DNA of 64,000 nucleotides from Crotophaga sulcirostris (Eukaryota > Chordata > Aves > Cuculiformes > Crotophagidae): contig VYZB01000388.1 of assembly GCA_013397455.1 (NCBI GenBank), positions 807,961-871,960 on the forward strand, written 5' to 3'. Positions 15,101-30,100 of this stretch are shown piece after piece (positions within the stretch are counted from its first letter, which is position 1; every line of letters begins with the position of its first letter). Both the position numbers and the translations under genes were made by a program. The notes below the pieces were generated by a model. That model ran no database searches and was not told the origin of the DNA. It worked only from the letters and a program-made list of their open reading frames with translations.

Positions 15101-18100
15101 TTGCTATCTCTGGATGTTTCTTGTTCATCCCAGACAGTTATTGATTGCAGAGTGCTACCAGCTGATCTATTCACTTGAATGAAATAGAGTTTGCTTTAAG
15201 CAAAGTCAGCTGGTTTTACAAATGTCCTCAATTAAATTAGTAAAAAGTAGCATCTAAGTGGTGGTAAACTAACTCAGGTGACTTTCTTCCTTTTTTCAAA
15301 GTCATTTAGCCACATATCAGCGCATGTCATAATCTCCAGCAGAAAGTGGTGGCAAAGAGTTGGAAGCCCTAATCTTGTCCACCATCACAGATGGGCTGAA
15401 AGGAGTCTTGGGGAGTTGTAGCAGACTTCTGGTATGTGGTTCCCTTGCCATGCCCACTGAGGACCTTCCATAAAAATAGAAGCTATCTTGAACACAATAC
15501 TGAATAATTGAGTGAGATTTATCAAAGCATTAAGCTGACATGTTATGAATGGGATTTCCTAGCTTCAATACCTTAGAAAGCCACACTATCATCTCCAAAT
15601 CTGCCCACCAGGGCTTAGGCTAAAAGTGTATTCCACACCATAAACCTGGCTCCAGATTGGTCCTAACCTGTTACAGATAGCTAATGGCAAGTTTGTGCCA
15701 ACACTGGGGTTATAACAGCAGCTGTAGAAGTCTGGCTTTTTAGCTTGAATAGTAACAACTCCAGCTTGCAGTTCAAGTGCCCAGTTTTGTCTCTGGCAGC
15801 TGTCATGCATGCACTGCACAGAAGAGCCATAAAGCTCACACGCATCCCGTGTGGTATATCTGAGGCTGGGGAAACTGAAAGGAAATGCTACAGGGAGATA
15901 GCACCACAGTTTGCTGAGTGAAGGAAGGGGAAAAAAGGAAAAGGTCAGAGCAAGCAGGATTACATAAATTCTAGATGGATTGAGAGGTCTGTACAGTTTA
16001 AACAGTGCCCAGACTCATATCAAGTTTCCTCTTAAAAGAAAAAAAGGAATGAAATCCTGGAAAAAGTAGTAGAATTTCATCGTGTATTATTTAGTTGCTG
16101 GTATATTGCATTTCCCAGTAAACTACACAAAAGTGTTTTCAAAATCTTATAGACAGCAATAGCCCTATTAACTCCAATTTTTTTTCCAGATAGCTTCCTG
16201 CTGCAGTAATTTTACCATCCCAAATGGCAAAAACTCACTGGTACAGTTTACAAAGATTCTTTTCCAAGTACTTTTCTGTATTTCTATCAGAAAAAACTCA
16301 ATTTAGTTCAGTAAACATGGCTTGAAAGTTTGATCTGTAGAAGGGTAACATGCAGACAACATAACAGTTTTTGTGGTAAATAGTGGAATGCTTTTTCCTC
16401 TCACTGGTCAGTATGTGCAGCACTCCTTTCAAGATAGAAGCAAAATTCCCTTCACACCATGAAGTTTCCATCAGTTTAACTAACCTCTTGTGTACATAAT
16501 TGAAGAGTTTCGAACTACAGTACAGAAAGAAATCAGCTTTTGTGTTTAGCTGCCTTCTCAGGGCTCACCTGTGGTGTAACTGTTCTTAAGCTCAGTGCGA
16601 CAGAGAGCAGCTGCATGCCTACAGCAATAAACCCAGCTGCAAAAAAAGAAAGCCTCACAACTGATGACCAAGAGTATAGCACCATTGTAGCTCTGAACTT
16701 TGTCATGCTACAAGGCAGCAGTGCTATAAAAAGCCTGAAGGCAGAACAATGTGAAGTCAGATAATCTTAACCACTTCTATGGCCAAATTTCCTTTGGCAG
16801 TAGCAGGGAAGTGGAATGAAAATCATATTGACAGCAGTTGGTCAGCAGAGCTGGTGATAAAGGGACTAAAGTGTTAATGCCTGAAGTAATTTCTTTACGT
16901 AACACTTAATTGGAAAGCAGTCAGATGTTTCTGAAAACAGAACCAGAGCTCAGTTACAGCTGTGCTGTGTCTAGCAAGGAGTGTATTTATGGTAAAGAAG
17001 AACAGTGGGCATGTAGTGCGTGTGTGTTTATACCTTTCCTCTTCGTTGGATCAAATGAGAACGACTCCTCTGTATGCTATAATCCTTAGAGCATGGGTGG
17101 CAAACACAGAGCCTGTGGGCTGAATCCAGCCCTCCACCTTGTTTTATCTGGCCTGGTGGCAACGCCGAGCTCCTTGCCCCTGCGCTCCTGCCAGCGCTGT
17201 CCACCCGTGCAGTGTGTGATGCACGTTACGCTGCAGGAGCAGGCTGATGTGGCCCCGAGAGAAAATGAGTGTGACACCCCTGCCTTAAGGTGTTTACCAC
17301 TGATGATGATGCATCCTCTTTTGAAGCAGAAGAGCTTCAGCCTACTGAGGTTGAGAAATTTGGGTGACTATGATCTCCCTCACAGAGGTGACCTTGGGGG
17401 CCAAGAGTTTTGCAGAGCACAGACAACAGACTTTACAGATACCCCTTATTTGCTAGACTGGGAGCAGAACCATTGCAAAGGGTGGCATAAGAGTAGTATG
17501 TGACCTCAAAGTCCCTCTGATAGGCATGCAGGTTAGGGGGAAATATGGAAGAAATATTAAATGTCTTTCATTTTTAGTCTCATTGAGAGTGAAGAGACAT
17601 AGCTTTTGGAGACGCAAAACACCTTTCACCAGGAGACAAAGGACCTCTTGCCCCTCAGAGACTCTTGGATCTGTGGGAGGTATCCCAGTTTGGAAATACA
17701 GCAGTGGTCATACCTTTCATTAGATGGGAAGACAAATAACAAAGGTACAGTGAATGTAAGAGTGATTTGATGGCTGACAGTGGGTAATCTCAGATGAATG
17801 CTTCCATAAAGCAACCTGAGCATGCTTTCACTCCATCCTTATGAACCTCCACAGAACTTATATCCAGTGCTAAATCCTGATTCTCTGGGTCCAGACCTAT
17901 CATGCTTTCCTAATATGCTGTCAGACTAGCACAGAATTTGTTCCTGAGAGATTTCTGCTAGCTCTGTCATCTGTGATGTTATGATGGTTCTGAATTTGCA
18001 TCTGGGAAGAGATTTCAAATTTTCAATTAGCTGCTTAAATATGACTGCTCTAGAAAAAGAAAGCTTAGTTAGAAAAATTAAGAGAATCTCAAGACATTTG

Positions 18101-21100
18101 GTCCAATCAAAGAGATACATCTTGGCATGGACCACATGTCAGAAGAGAACAGTTAATTATAATGGCATTGCATTTAGCATCTTGATTTCTTTTTTTCTTT
18201 AGAGAGTGGATTATACTTGCTTCAGGTGTTAAGTTCAGTTCTCACAGCCTATTTGTTTCTCAGCATTGAGCAATATTGTGTTTCTAGGCTTTGTTTTGAA
18301 AGAGAATCTTTACCAGCAAAATTTTGCAAATGCACTGTCCCAGGTTTTCATTTCCCCCTCCATAATTTTCTACTCATGATCTACAGAGCCTACCCAGTAG
18401 GATTCTGTGAAATCTAATAAAGAAAAGCACATTTTTTGGGGGGGAGGGAGACTTATGTTTGCCATAAAAAGATGCAAAGCTCCACTGGAAAAATTTCATG
18501 GAGTCCACAAGTAGAAAAAAGTATGAAAACATCACTGTGTTCTCCACAGATTGGTAGAATCACACTTTGTCAACAATTGGAAAAAGTCAAATACCCAGGA
18601 ACTGCATTTTTCTTTGTGAATCAATTTCTCATTCCAGAATTAGGATGTACTGTTTTCAGTATCATCTTTTGAATAAGGCAATAAACTAATTCCTTAATCA
18701 CTTAAAGAGATGTTGGATTTCATCACCCTGGGAAAACAGTAGCTAAATCCAGGTTTGTGGACAATCTCAGTTTAGGCCAGTGCATTTTACTACCTAAATT
18801 CCAGATAGCTTTCCATCACTCATCCTCTAAACTGAAACGTGATGTTAACCAGCTAATATTTCCCAACTTCTAACAGTAGCTCACTTAGTCCTGGGTATGC
18901 ATGTTCTTTATGTTGTGTGAAGTAAGTTGAGATGAATGACTTTACAGGAACAATAAGGAAAATATTGCTAATTAAATCAGTAAAAGATCTCCATTACACT
19001 ACCTTTGCAGGATCACTGCTGAATCAATATGACAATGTAAAGACTACAATGGAACCTCCATCAAAGTTGGGTTTTAAGTCCTCAACTGGACAAATTTTTC
19101 CTTGATTTTATACCATTCCATTCAGTAAAGCCAGAGTCAGATGGGGCCCTGTGTGAGATGATAATAATACTATACACTGCTTACTTTGATTGGCCTCTGG
19201 TTCCAAGTCTTCTTGTTGTCAGCTGTGGAAACTGTTGCCTTATTATCTGCAAATAAATAGAACTTATATTAGAAAAAAATGAAAAGCACGTTTACTAATA
19301 ATTTAGTATAGAATGTTAAGACCTAAAAGCAGAAAAACTGTACTGCAACATCAGCTAAATACATAGGAGGAGAAATTTTAAAAAAGCTTTTGATATTTTC
19401 CATTACTGAAAGAGAAGATATAGATTATAAATTTTAATATAATTCCATTAACTATCATTAATTTAAATAGAGACTTTCTGAAGTTACTGGAGTAGACTAC
19501 AATACCTTAAGATCTAAGATCACTTCTGCCTCTAAAACAGGATCAACAAACTTGGGTTTGCTGCAAATAAAGAAAACTCTCCTTTTGAGAATCTTGAAGG
19601 CCACAGTTCTTTAAAGACCTTCACAATCCTTCCATTAAATTCTCCTTTTCCTAAAACAGGATTCCCTGAAAAGATTTTGATATTTGACAGGGGCACCACT
19701 TCTACCAGGGAAGACTCACTGTTGCATTTGTAAAGATAACTCGTAATCAATTTACCCTCTATGGAAAACCATAGAAACAACAGGGTATCATCAAGAATCT
19801 GGACTGTCAGCTGAGATTAGAAGAACATTGCTACTGTAAAACAAAACTTCTTTAGTGCTAGATTTGTTTAAGGAAATGGATTAATAGATGTAGATTGTTC
19901 CTTTGCTTGTCAGAGTATCTGTCAACCAGCCTAGCCCTGATGAAAAAGCTCTGCTGTAGTTGCTGAGAAGGTGGTGCTCAGCACCTCACAGGATTGAACC
20001 TGATTCTCAGTGTGGTCTGCAGTAGAAGGAAAATCCTCTGGCAGAACAGTCATGCAAGAAAGACTGCCCTAAGCCTTGAAGATTCACTTACAAAAGGAAT
20101 TTCTTCCTTTTTAAATGTATAATCTATTTTAATTATGCTTTTGTTACATAAATTGCTGAATGTTTCCTCTTTGGAGGACACACCAACTAATATTAAAGGA
20201 AAACAGGCATACAAGATGGAATATAACTGCTCAACTGGAAGAAAATGTCAATTAAAATTGATTAACTAATATAGATTTTTTTTCTCCATTAGCCATTTTG
20301 CCACTGTGATAAATATTTAATCCTGATTGATGACTGAAAGCTCTGGAACACGTATTTGAATCAAAAGGTGCCATATAAATAAAGACATTACAATGTCACA
20401 TATTTAACCGTTTCTTCAGTAATATATATATATTTTAGCAAATGTACTATCATCTTCCCTTTGTATCATGTGAAAATTGACCTATACTGGTTTCCAAGAG
20501 CTTTGCACAACGTGGCTGATGTCAAAAATGCAGCAGAGACTCAGAGCCGCTAGGTTGTTCAGCTTTAATTTCTGGAGCAAAACTTCAGCAAACAGTAAAA
20601 CACTTTTGTGGAGCTGTGAAAGTTCAGCCTAGCTGTTTGATAAATGAGCAGACAGGCAAGCAGCCCTTCTTTCTTTTTTTGTATGGATTCAATGAAGCCT
20701 GCCTAAAGAACACCACATGCTGTTCCAGCTACTGATCTAACATTCCGCAACATCTCAGCCTTCCAAATTCCCTTTAATTACACATTAATCCCACCCCTCT
20801 CTCTTTCATTTTCTGCAGACAGGGTTGGGGGCTCCACAAGGCTGTGGGAAAAAAGGCAGTGTTGAAGAACTACTTTCTGAGGATGGTTTTTTTGGGCTAG
20901 GGGAATTTTTTTTTTTCATTTTTTTTTTGGTGGCAGTTGTCATTCAGAAAATACTATTCCCGTCCAAAAGCTGATTTTACAGCAGTAGACTCAAAAGTAA
21001 ATCTTAATATTAGAGATACTTTTACCCTCTTTTTGCTTTTGGAACAACATGAACCCATACTGCTCTCAAGTCTTTCTACTAGTGATGAAGTGTTACAACA

Positions 21101-24100
21101 CACACTGTAAACGCTACTTTATGAACCATGTGCCGTGGGAGTTTCTGGGATTTAAATAAATCAGCCAATTTCTACATACCAGGGCAGAGGTGATCAGGAA
21201 AAGAGAAGAATAGTGGAATAGTTGATCAGATGATCCCTTTTTCTTTTCCTTCTTTCTTTTTTCAAGTCCAGCACATTTTAAACAAGGAGACACACCTTTC
21301 AAAATACAGCTGAAAAGTATGCATCACTTAAAATATTCTTTATCAATAGTTACAAAGAAAAATAAAAGAATAATCTAGCAAAATTAAAAAAAGAAAAAAG
21401 GAAAGACTTCTTTAAATAATGCTGTATATGTAAAATATGTATAACATGGCATACTCATGCTTGGGTGCTTGGACATAAGCATGGGTGTTTATGTTTGTGT
21501 TTGGAAGAAAACAAGTCAAGTACTAAATGAAACAACTGTTCATATAAATGTTTATATTCAGTGGTGTTTGTGTGAATCCCTGTGCAACAATATGGCCAAA
21601 GGCAATGAGAATTCCCGGAAAGGAGAGAGGAACCCAAATCAGGCAGGACAAAGTGAAGTTCTCTGTGTGTTGAAATCAATGGAAAAAAGCAGAGGGTCCA
21701 AAATGTTGAATTTTAAATCATACTTTCAGCCTGAAAAGTCACCCTATAAAATACATCATAATTGTGTTTCATGTTTATTAACTTTTAAAGACCTACAGAG
21801 AAAATGAGTTAATTTTACAGCTGGGTGGGGAGGGAAGGGAGTCCCTAATTGTCAGACATGAAAATTTAGGTTTGCATCTGAAAACTGATTATTTTCTTTT
21901 CATCACTGCAGTGGAATTGTGCAAGCAAACAAATCAAGGCCAGACCATGCAGTTTGAGCTGCTTTCTGAATGAAGCACAGTCCCCACTCTCACAGCAGTG
22001 GTCAAAAGATCTCATGGGTGGCATCCAAGGGAATTTTGGAGTGAACAGGCCTTTTACTATTGTCCTTCAACGGAACTGAAATTTCATCTCATACTTCTCC
22101 AAAGTGACCACAAATCCAGCTATTTTATGAGATCTGCTGAATAAAAGGGCACAGGTTTTACACTTTCCAAGTAAAATTCCACCTAAATTACATGGCAGTT
22201 TTGACTGTTAGGCATTACTTTATGCTACTTGGCTTTTTGGTTTTGAGACAGAGGTAGACCAGGAGTTGCACATAACAATTTCTGTTGTTACTATATTAGC
22301 CTCAGAAGCCAATGCTTCCTCAATTTCTTTCTAAATTTTTTCCAACACAAGCAGAACCAGCCCAGCTTTAAAATGAGGAACGTATTGTCTATTCTGCATT
22401 CATCCCTACACTGTGACCCATTACTCCATTTTACATTCACTATCGAACTGTGGACTTCATGTTTCCAAATTATTCCATATAAATTCTCCTAGAATATGAG
22501 ATGCCAAAACATATTAGGGAAAAAATACCCCAAAACACCCTAAAAAGCTTCATATGTACCTGTCTTCCTGCAAATAAATAGGATGGAAGAAACCACAGAT
22601 GTCTGAAAAGTTGTCAATTTTTTCCTCCCTTCCTGTGTCAAAATATAAAAATTTGCTCTGAGAGCAACACGCAGAGGATGACTTTCAGAAGTATTTTCCC
22701 TGGAATAATTTAAATTGCTACTTCTCAAAGGGCATGTTCTTTTTGTTAGTGCATCTGTTCTAGAGGGATGTTATTCTTCATTACTCTTGTTCCTTTCTAT
22801 TTTAAAAAATTCTAGCCATGTTGCTAGAACTTCCCTGAGTAAAAGAATAAAAACAAACTAAGTTGCAACCCAGCATTTGTACTTGGTCAGAATAAGAAAT
22901 GGATTTCAGGTTCCAGGCTCTGTAGCTCTGGAAGGTTCCAGGGAGATTTGAAATACAGTGGAATAAATTCTCTTTCCTCTGATAACAATTCTTCATAACA
23001 GGCACTGGCTCTATTTATCTCAACTCAAGTTTCAAGTCCCATACCTAGAGGACACGCTTTTCTTTTATGAAGTCAAGTACAGAAGACCTGTATTTATTTA
23101 CTAAAATTCTTTTGTAGTGTTTCAGTCTTAAACTTCTTTGCCATGGCAGCAGGAAAGAAAACAGTGATGTCATATATATCTGTACTCCCACACAGCTATG
23201 CTTTCCTTATTCTCATGTACGTGAAACACAAGCAATGCTGTTATCTTCAATCTTACGGAAATGTAGGGGTTTTAGGTTCATTCATCTTTGGCCTGGTACT
23301 GCTCCAGTTGGACCATTCTGGGCTTTCCCCATCTGCTTCTGTGCTTTTGAACATCCTGCATTGAGACAGTCTGTTATTATTAACACCTGTGTTGACAGGT
23401 AGCTTTTGACTCAGAGATGGCTTGAGGCTGGCTTAACACCAGATTGCCTTGAGGAAAAGGTCAAGAAAGCTTTGCCCCAAGAAACATCCACTGCAGCCAC
23501 TTTTGGTGCTGACTTGCTGAAGCCAAGCAGATCTAAAACCCTACACAACTCCCAGTGCTCTGTACTGGTGCCAGCACGCTTACTGCCGCCACCCAGCATA
23601 TCTGTGGGAAAAGGCTGAGTGCCAGGATCCCTGCACTCTGGCAGGCCCTGTGCTGTAAGAACAGCCCCTGGGACGTACTGAGGCTACTCTGCTTCATGTT
23701 GAAGATGCGTCTAGAAGTCAGATGCCTGAAGTGGCAAAGCCAGTAAAAATCCCTTTGCTAGAGGGCAAACCTTTGGGAAAGGAAGTCACTTCAAAGAAAC
23801 GGAGGTGTCCTTGCTGGTTTTCTTGCTCCCCAAGCTCCCAGACAAAAAGGCAATAGTCAGCAACCAGCAATAACGCAAGGGATCAGCGAAGCAGAGCCAA
23901 GGCAGGCAAAGAGCTTTCCTACTACAGTGTAGGATCCGTGTTCCCCATACCAACATAACCACTTGCTTCTGCGGTACTTGGGTCATTGTAGCCTCCTCCT
24001 AGGGGTCTGGCCTAGAAGATTCTGAATTGGTAAGAAAAATCCTACTGGTGTTATCTGTCCTTCAGTCAGGAACCTTAGATGTTAAAAAAGGATGAAGGAA

Positions 24101-27100
24101 AAGCAAGGGCTGCTCAGATAGTGCTAACAGGCTGATATGGTCCTTCAATGCAGTAACAGAAACCGCATCCTCAGCTTTAGACTGATTTTTCCACAGTTCT
24201 ATTGTTCTTTCCTATCTTGACAAAAAAAAAAATCTAATAAGCATTCCATACATAGTAATTGTTCATAATAAAGCAAATGTTATTTTAGTCTATCGGAAGA
24301 GAGCACTAAGACTAAATTTGGCCAGTTACTATTAAGGCTACTTAGGAGTAAATTGAGAGTAAAGGAAAAAAAAAAATACATGTTCAGGAGAAGTATCTCC
24401 TTATGCACAGCAGGTAAATTCCAGATGTGTGCATTTCAATACAAAGAGAAATCAGAACCCAGTCACACTGCAATGTCATCATCAAAGAGGTTTCATTAAA
24501 GCTATCGGTCTGTCCTTTTAAAACATTAATTATATATAGCACAATGGCATGAAAGTGGAAATCTTATTTATGCCAATCATGCTTGAAGGAGCAGTCCTGC
24601 TGGCAAAACTTCTGGGTGTAGAGACATTGCATAGTAATAAAAGAGGAGTCTGGCTGGTACAGCTTGTACCTCCCTGAAGCAAAGCAAACTATTGGAAAAA
24701 AAAAAGCACTTTTCTGCTGGCATAACTGTGCCTCAGCCCATTTTTTTTTAAATTATGTGGAAATATTGGTCAAAAATGTAAAAGATATCTTTCCTAACCA
24801 ATATTACAAATCTATTGTGGACTTTACCCTTCTTTATTTAGTGAAATAAACTTATACAACAAAGCCAGTCAGGGAACTAGAAAGAAGCTCTAAAATTTGT
24901 GTGAACATACATCCATGTTAAGCCTCTTTATGCTGCCAGAGCAATGTAAGGGGACCTTAGGCTGAGGGGGAACCACCCTGCAAAGAGTCAGCATCCTTCG
25001 TTTTCCCTTTCAAATATTAATTTATTATTGCTTGTCAAAAGACACGGCAGGAGAGCACCAGAAGAAAAAAGGAAAAACAAAAGAGGAAAGTATTTAACCT
25101 CCAGGGGGCATATGGGAGTTGTGGGAAGAACACTCCATGAGGATGCAAAAGAGGTTGCACCACGAGAAGCTGAGTGTTGTGTATGGGATACGGCAGGGTC
25201 CGGGAGGTGACTTAGCACTGCACAGCGAAATTAAAGCAGTGAACTGAGGATGTGGAGAACAGGGGAAACTGGTGCAGAGGAGGAAGATTACATCTTCAAG
25301 GGGCTTGATTAAGAAAATAATGTACATTCAGGGTCACAAAAAAAAACCCCTAAGAATAAAAATCAGTGTTAGAAATAAAAGTGAAAAGAGAAGCTTAAAG
25401 ACCTGCCAACCCAGCTGAACAGCTAGGAGAGAACCAACAAGCCTTACGGCACCCGTGCATACACAATAGCCATCAAGGGGCTTGGAAACGCTCAAAACAT
25501 TCCTGCTTTTTATTTGATTCAATGAAGGCCCCGATTCAGAATTGTCTAGCTTTTGACACTAAACCCAGGGAAAATAATCAGTCACAGCCTTCAACCACCG
25601 TAATTCCTAGTTCACTGTATTACTTGTCACTGGCATTTTATGTTAGCGTGTTGCTCAGAAAAAAACCCATACACCTGCCCAGCCCTCCCTGCTGCAGGCA
25701 GTGGCAAAACGTCCAGTTGGAAACACCTTAAAGTACTCTGAGTCCACAGGATCCCAGAGCAGGCCCCAAGGCATCTGCAGCACAGGGCTGTGGGACACAA
25801 GATTGCTGTCTTTAAGTGACCTCAGCAACTGGACCTTCACTCCTTCTGCCCAAAGACTAATTCACAGTCGAAACACGTTCTCTGTGAGAAAGCCTTTCCT
25901 TAGATGCAATGTTTTAATGTTAATATATCACTGCCAGATGTACCCTTCCTCACTGTACTTCCCTACCTCCTCACTGGAACATTTTCACTTATTCTGCTTC
26001 ACTTTTTGTTGAAATTGTACTGCCATTGAATATAACATTCTTTGGTTCCAACAGTAAGAGCAGAAGGGTAACACTGGAATCTTCACTTGCTGATGCTGAG
26101 CTGTAACCAGCAAATAAAAGGTCCTCCCTATTCACTGTTTATTTAAAGTATACAGGTAAGAGAGTGCTTGGTCCTACCTTTTGCAGGCAAGAAAAAGTTT
26201 TGTAATGACAGACTATGTAGCATAGCTATTAGCAGATTGGCATATGCTAGTATAGACAAAACTGCTGCTAATTTTCATACAGGAATTGGGTGAGAAAAGC
26301 ACTAAAATCTTGGGTACCGTCAAAGCTACTGCTCCCTTTGTTGTATAAGAATATATCACATAAAGAACCATATTAGAGACTTCTTTATTTTATATGTACT
26401 TTAAGTGGCTTAGGAGTACATGTTTTTTTAAAGGTGTTTCTTTATACATTAATTTTGTTCTTTCCTCTTTTTGTTACTTTTGTTGGTATTAGACTGGTTT
26501 CCTTAGGAAACACTCAACAAGATATTTCTGTTGCTCCATTAATCTCTTCAGCCCTCAGACCAATTTTTGTTTCACTAATTCAATATATTACCAAATGCCT
26601 GAGTTCCAGTCCATGTCCTAGAGGTTTTACAGAAAACACTGGCTGGATAGTGCAGAGAGTATATTGATACCATCGCTGAGGACAAGACAGGGAAGAAAGA
26701 TCAGGCTTTAGCTGAGCCATTTGTCACTGCCTGACGGGACAACCATGAGTATGAGGCAACCAGTGAACACTTCTATTGCTCTGAACCAGACACCCCATGA
26801 GCTGCTTCTTGACCAGCTGTCAGCATGGGGGGACTTGAGGAAAAGAGACAGGGAAATAGACATACAGACATGAGGGAATCTAAAATGAATGTAGAAAGAA
26901 AGTGCAGCAGATGGGTTAGAACACTGAAAGAAGCAAGTCCTTGATGTAGCAACTGGAGCCTGGAAATATTTGAATGTACTGCAGGGAAATGTGGAGATAT
27001 TATATAAGATTTAGGTAAGACTATGAATTTAGAGAACATAGGAGACAGTAGGAAACAAGATCCATTAGTTCAGCTGTTCATGAGCAACTTGTCCGTTCTC

Positions 27101-30100
27101 CCTGCCATGCTCTGTTGTGGATATATTTGACTTACATCAGCCATAAGAAGTACACATGGGCTGAAGCATTGTCTACAAAACATTAATCTGGAGAGATCAT
27201 TTTCAGGCAAGTTTCCTATGTCTCTAGTGATATCTTTAAAAAGCTAAATCAACACTGTTCTGTTAATTGAGATGTAACCAAGTGTGTAACAATATAGTAG
27301 GATGTTACTCATTAGAGATTTTTTAATGTGCTGAACTCCATGTCCCTTTCTAAAAACTACCAGTCTGTTAAAGAAAAAAGCCTAAATATTTAACATTGCC
27401 CACAGAGCTAAAGTTCAAAGATGAATCATAAATTCAATGTGGTCTATTGAAAGGCGAACTGTCTACAATTTCACAGAACAACTAACTCCTTTCTCTGGAG
27501 GAGATGACAGCTGCAGGGCTCTTGATGATTCCCAATGAGGACAAATATGTCCGGGGACTCTGTTTCAGCAGCTGAGTGCGGAAGCCCTCAAATAGCACCT
27601 ATTTCACTTGTGACGGGTGAGCTCGACCCCTTGACCAGGCTGGCAGTGGTTTGGTACAGGCTCCAGAGAAGATAAAGGCCTGAACCATAACTGGGCTGTA
27701 AACTTCTCTAGTTTCAATGTGTTCTCTGAAAACCCACAATGGAGCAGAGCGCGACAGTGAGCATCGATGCACGGGAGCTTGGAGCACTGATCGTGAAATT
27801 AACACATGAATAGTTGCTGGCTTTTCCAAGGAAAAATTCTCATTTATCAAGGAACAAAGAAAGTTGTGGGTACAAGGAGTCTCACGCATACCTTTCCCCA
27901 TCACATGTAATTTGACTGTAGGCCAACCACTTTATTACATAAATATGATGGCCTAATTGAGCCTTCTTTGAGTTCTTCCTGCTAAGGCAGCATGGCTGCA
28001 GGGTGGTGATCTCTTTTTCAACTGGGACACCTCTCAAAGGTGCTCCTTGAGGCACAGAGGCCTTTTACCAATGGCAGATCTTTGGCAACTGATATTGCAC
28101 ATTACCTTGTAGCACAGTAACTCTGATTTTGTCTTGGTGACTCTGATCACATGCTGATTTGATGCTAATGAAACATTACTAATCCATATAGCTACTTAAT
28201 TAATTATTATAAACTTTGCATATACAATTCTTTAGACATAAACTGTTAACCAAGTCTGGGACTAATTCTGGATCCAGTCACACCTAGACTCCCTTCAGAG
28301 GAGTCATCAAGAAAGCAAGGGGGTCCATTCTGAAGCTCATCGCTCAATGGGAGGGTCTCCCTTACACTTTTGTGTCTTGGGTCTCTCTGTGAATCATTCC
28401 AACTCCAGTCTAATTCAATTTTCCTTTATATGTTTCTTCCATGCAGTAATTAATAAGAGTGAATCTTGCCATTGAACTTTAAGTCACACTTTTACAATAC
28501 CATATTAAAACCAGTTTTGCTAACACCTTTGACACTGGTTCTTTAAGCAGTCTGAATCAGTCATTCATGACAAATCAGTGTAGTCAGCAGGATCCTAAAT
28601 CAGGACTCACAACACACTGCACTACCTCATTTACGTAACACAAATTTCCAATAAGTATTTAAGACACATTAACAACCCGGTTGGCTAAAACTTCATTTGT
28701 GTACCTGCTTCTAAGGAGAAGCTGACTGCAACCTACTGATTCAATGGAGTGGGAGTTTGCCTTGCAGATCTTCATGACTCTGCAGTACATTTTCTTGGCA
28801 ATACTAGACTGGCAAGAATCTCTGGGGTCTGGTCTGAGTTTCACTTCAATATTTGTGCCAGTGTTGTTTGAGGTTCCTCTACACACCTGTGCAGAAGCCT
28901 CATTTCCCACATCCAAAAGTAATGGCCACTGAAGCACTATTTTGAGATAGTGCTCGGACAATCCTGTATGGTTTCCTCTCCACAGAAAGGGAAAACAAAT
29001 TTCGTATATCACTGCTTCAGAACTTTATAGCAACCAAGTGGAGAACACTTGGAAACCAGCACATGAAAAACACAGTGGAATGCCATGATTTTTGGCTGGA
29101 ACACACTGTACCTTGTCCTGGTAGGTCAAGATACTCCTACTGATGAAGAGGGGTATGTGCGTGAGGGGCAGGGGGAAGGAGGATGGAGTAATATACAGTG
29201 TAACGAGACTGCCACATACTGAAAATTGGTGAAGACCTCAGTAAATGTAGTCCTGATGAAATAGTTTCAAAATATTTCCCTACAATTTACAGAAGTTTTT
29301 AGTAGCAAGCAAAAGTAACATCATGTAAATTTTACGCATGTTCCAAATGTGTTAGCCTGCACGAAATCTGTTTCTTGTTGTAACTATTCCTAAATTACAT
29401 GTCACCACTATATTTACTACTTGGTAGCAAGAATATGTACAATGAACAATTTCATTCACACTTATGAAGTGTGTTTAAACAGAAACCTGACACAGAATCA
29501 ATTGAACCATGCAGATCTTTAAGACACAACAAACATAGTAACATTACAACACGGTACATTTTACTTGTCTTGCTAAACTGCCCATATAAAGATACAACAT
29601 AGAAAATGACACCTCATTAAATACATCCTTCCCCTTCACCTACTCTTTAAACAGGTCCTTACCCTTGGAATATTTTTTCAGTGCAGCTTACAATGCGGAT
29701 GTGTTTACATTGGCTTGTATTTGACTTCCAAGCTGCCAAAATTGTATATCATGTCATTCACGGTCAGTTATTCTGGGGTCTGAAGTCATGAAAAAATTAG
29801 TGTATTCTGGAGCTGAGTAGTGATTAGAAATTATTCCAACCACGTAAACACTTAAAATCTTAGCCTTTGTACAAAAACTTGAATGTATACATTCCATTCA
29901 TACACCTCTACCTCTAAAGATAAACAATGATTTATTTCTTTTCAATAATCCCAACTCACCTGAACCAGTTAAGAGCTCAAGACATCATACTGTTGCTTAG
30001 ACTTACCTTCCCAAAGCTGGCTGCATTGACAGGTTGCGTGTCATTTTTCTCACAGAAGTCCAAGTAATGCATGTAGAGAGCACTTCGAGGAATGCAAACA

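Noticed and set aside
14042..19184. Alternative first exon for the RFX4 isoform lacking the DNA-binding domain
   Set aside because: I looked for the expected short N-terminal exon joining exon 6 and found no convincing match in intron 5. It may be diverged, elsewhere or absent.
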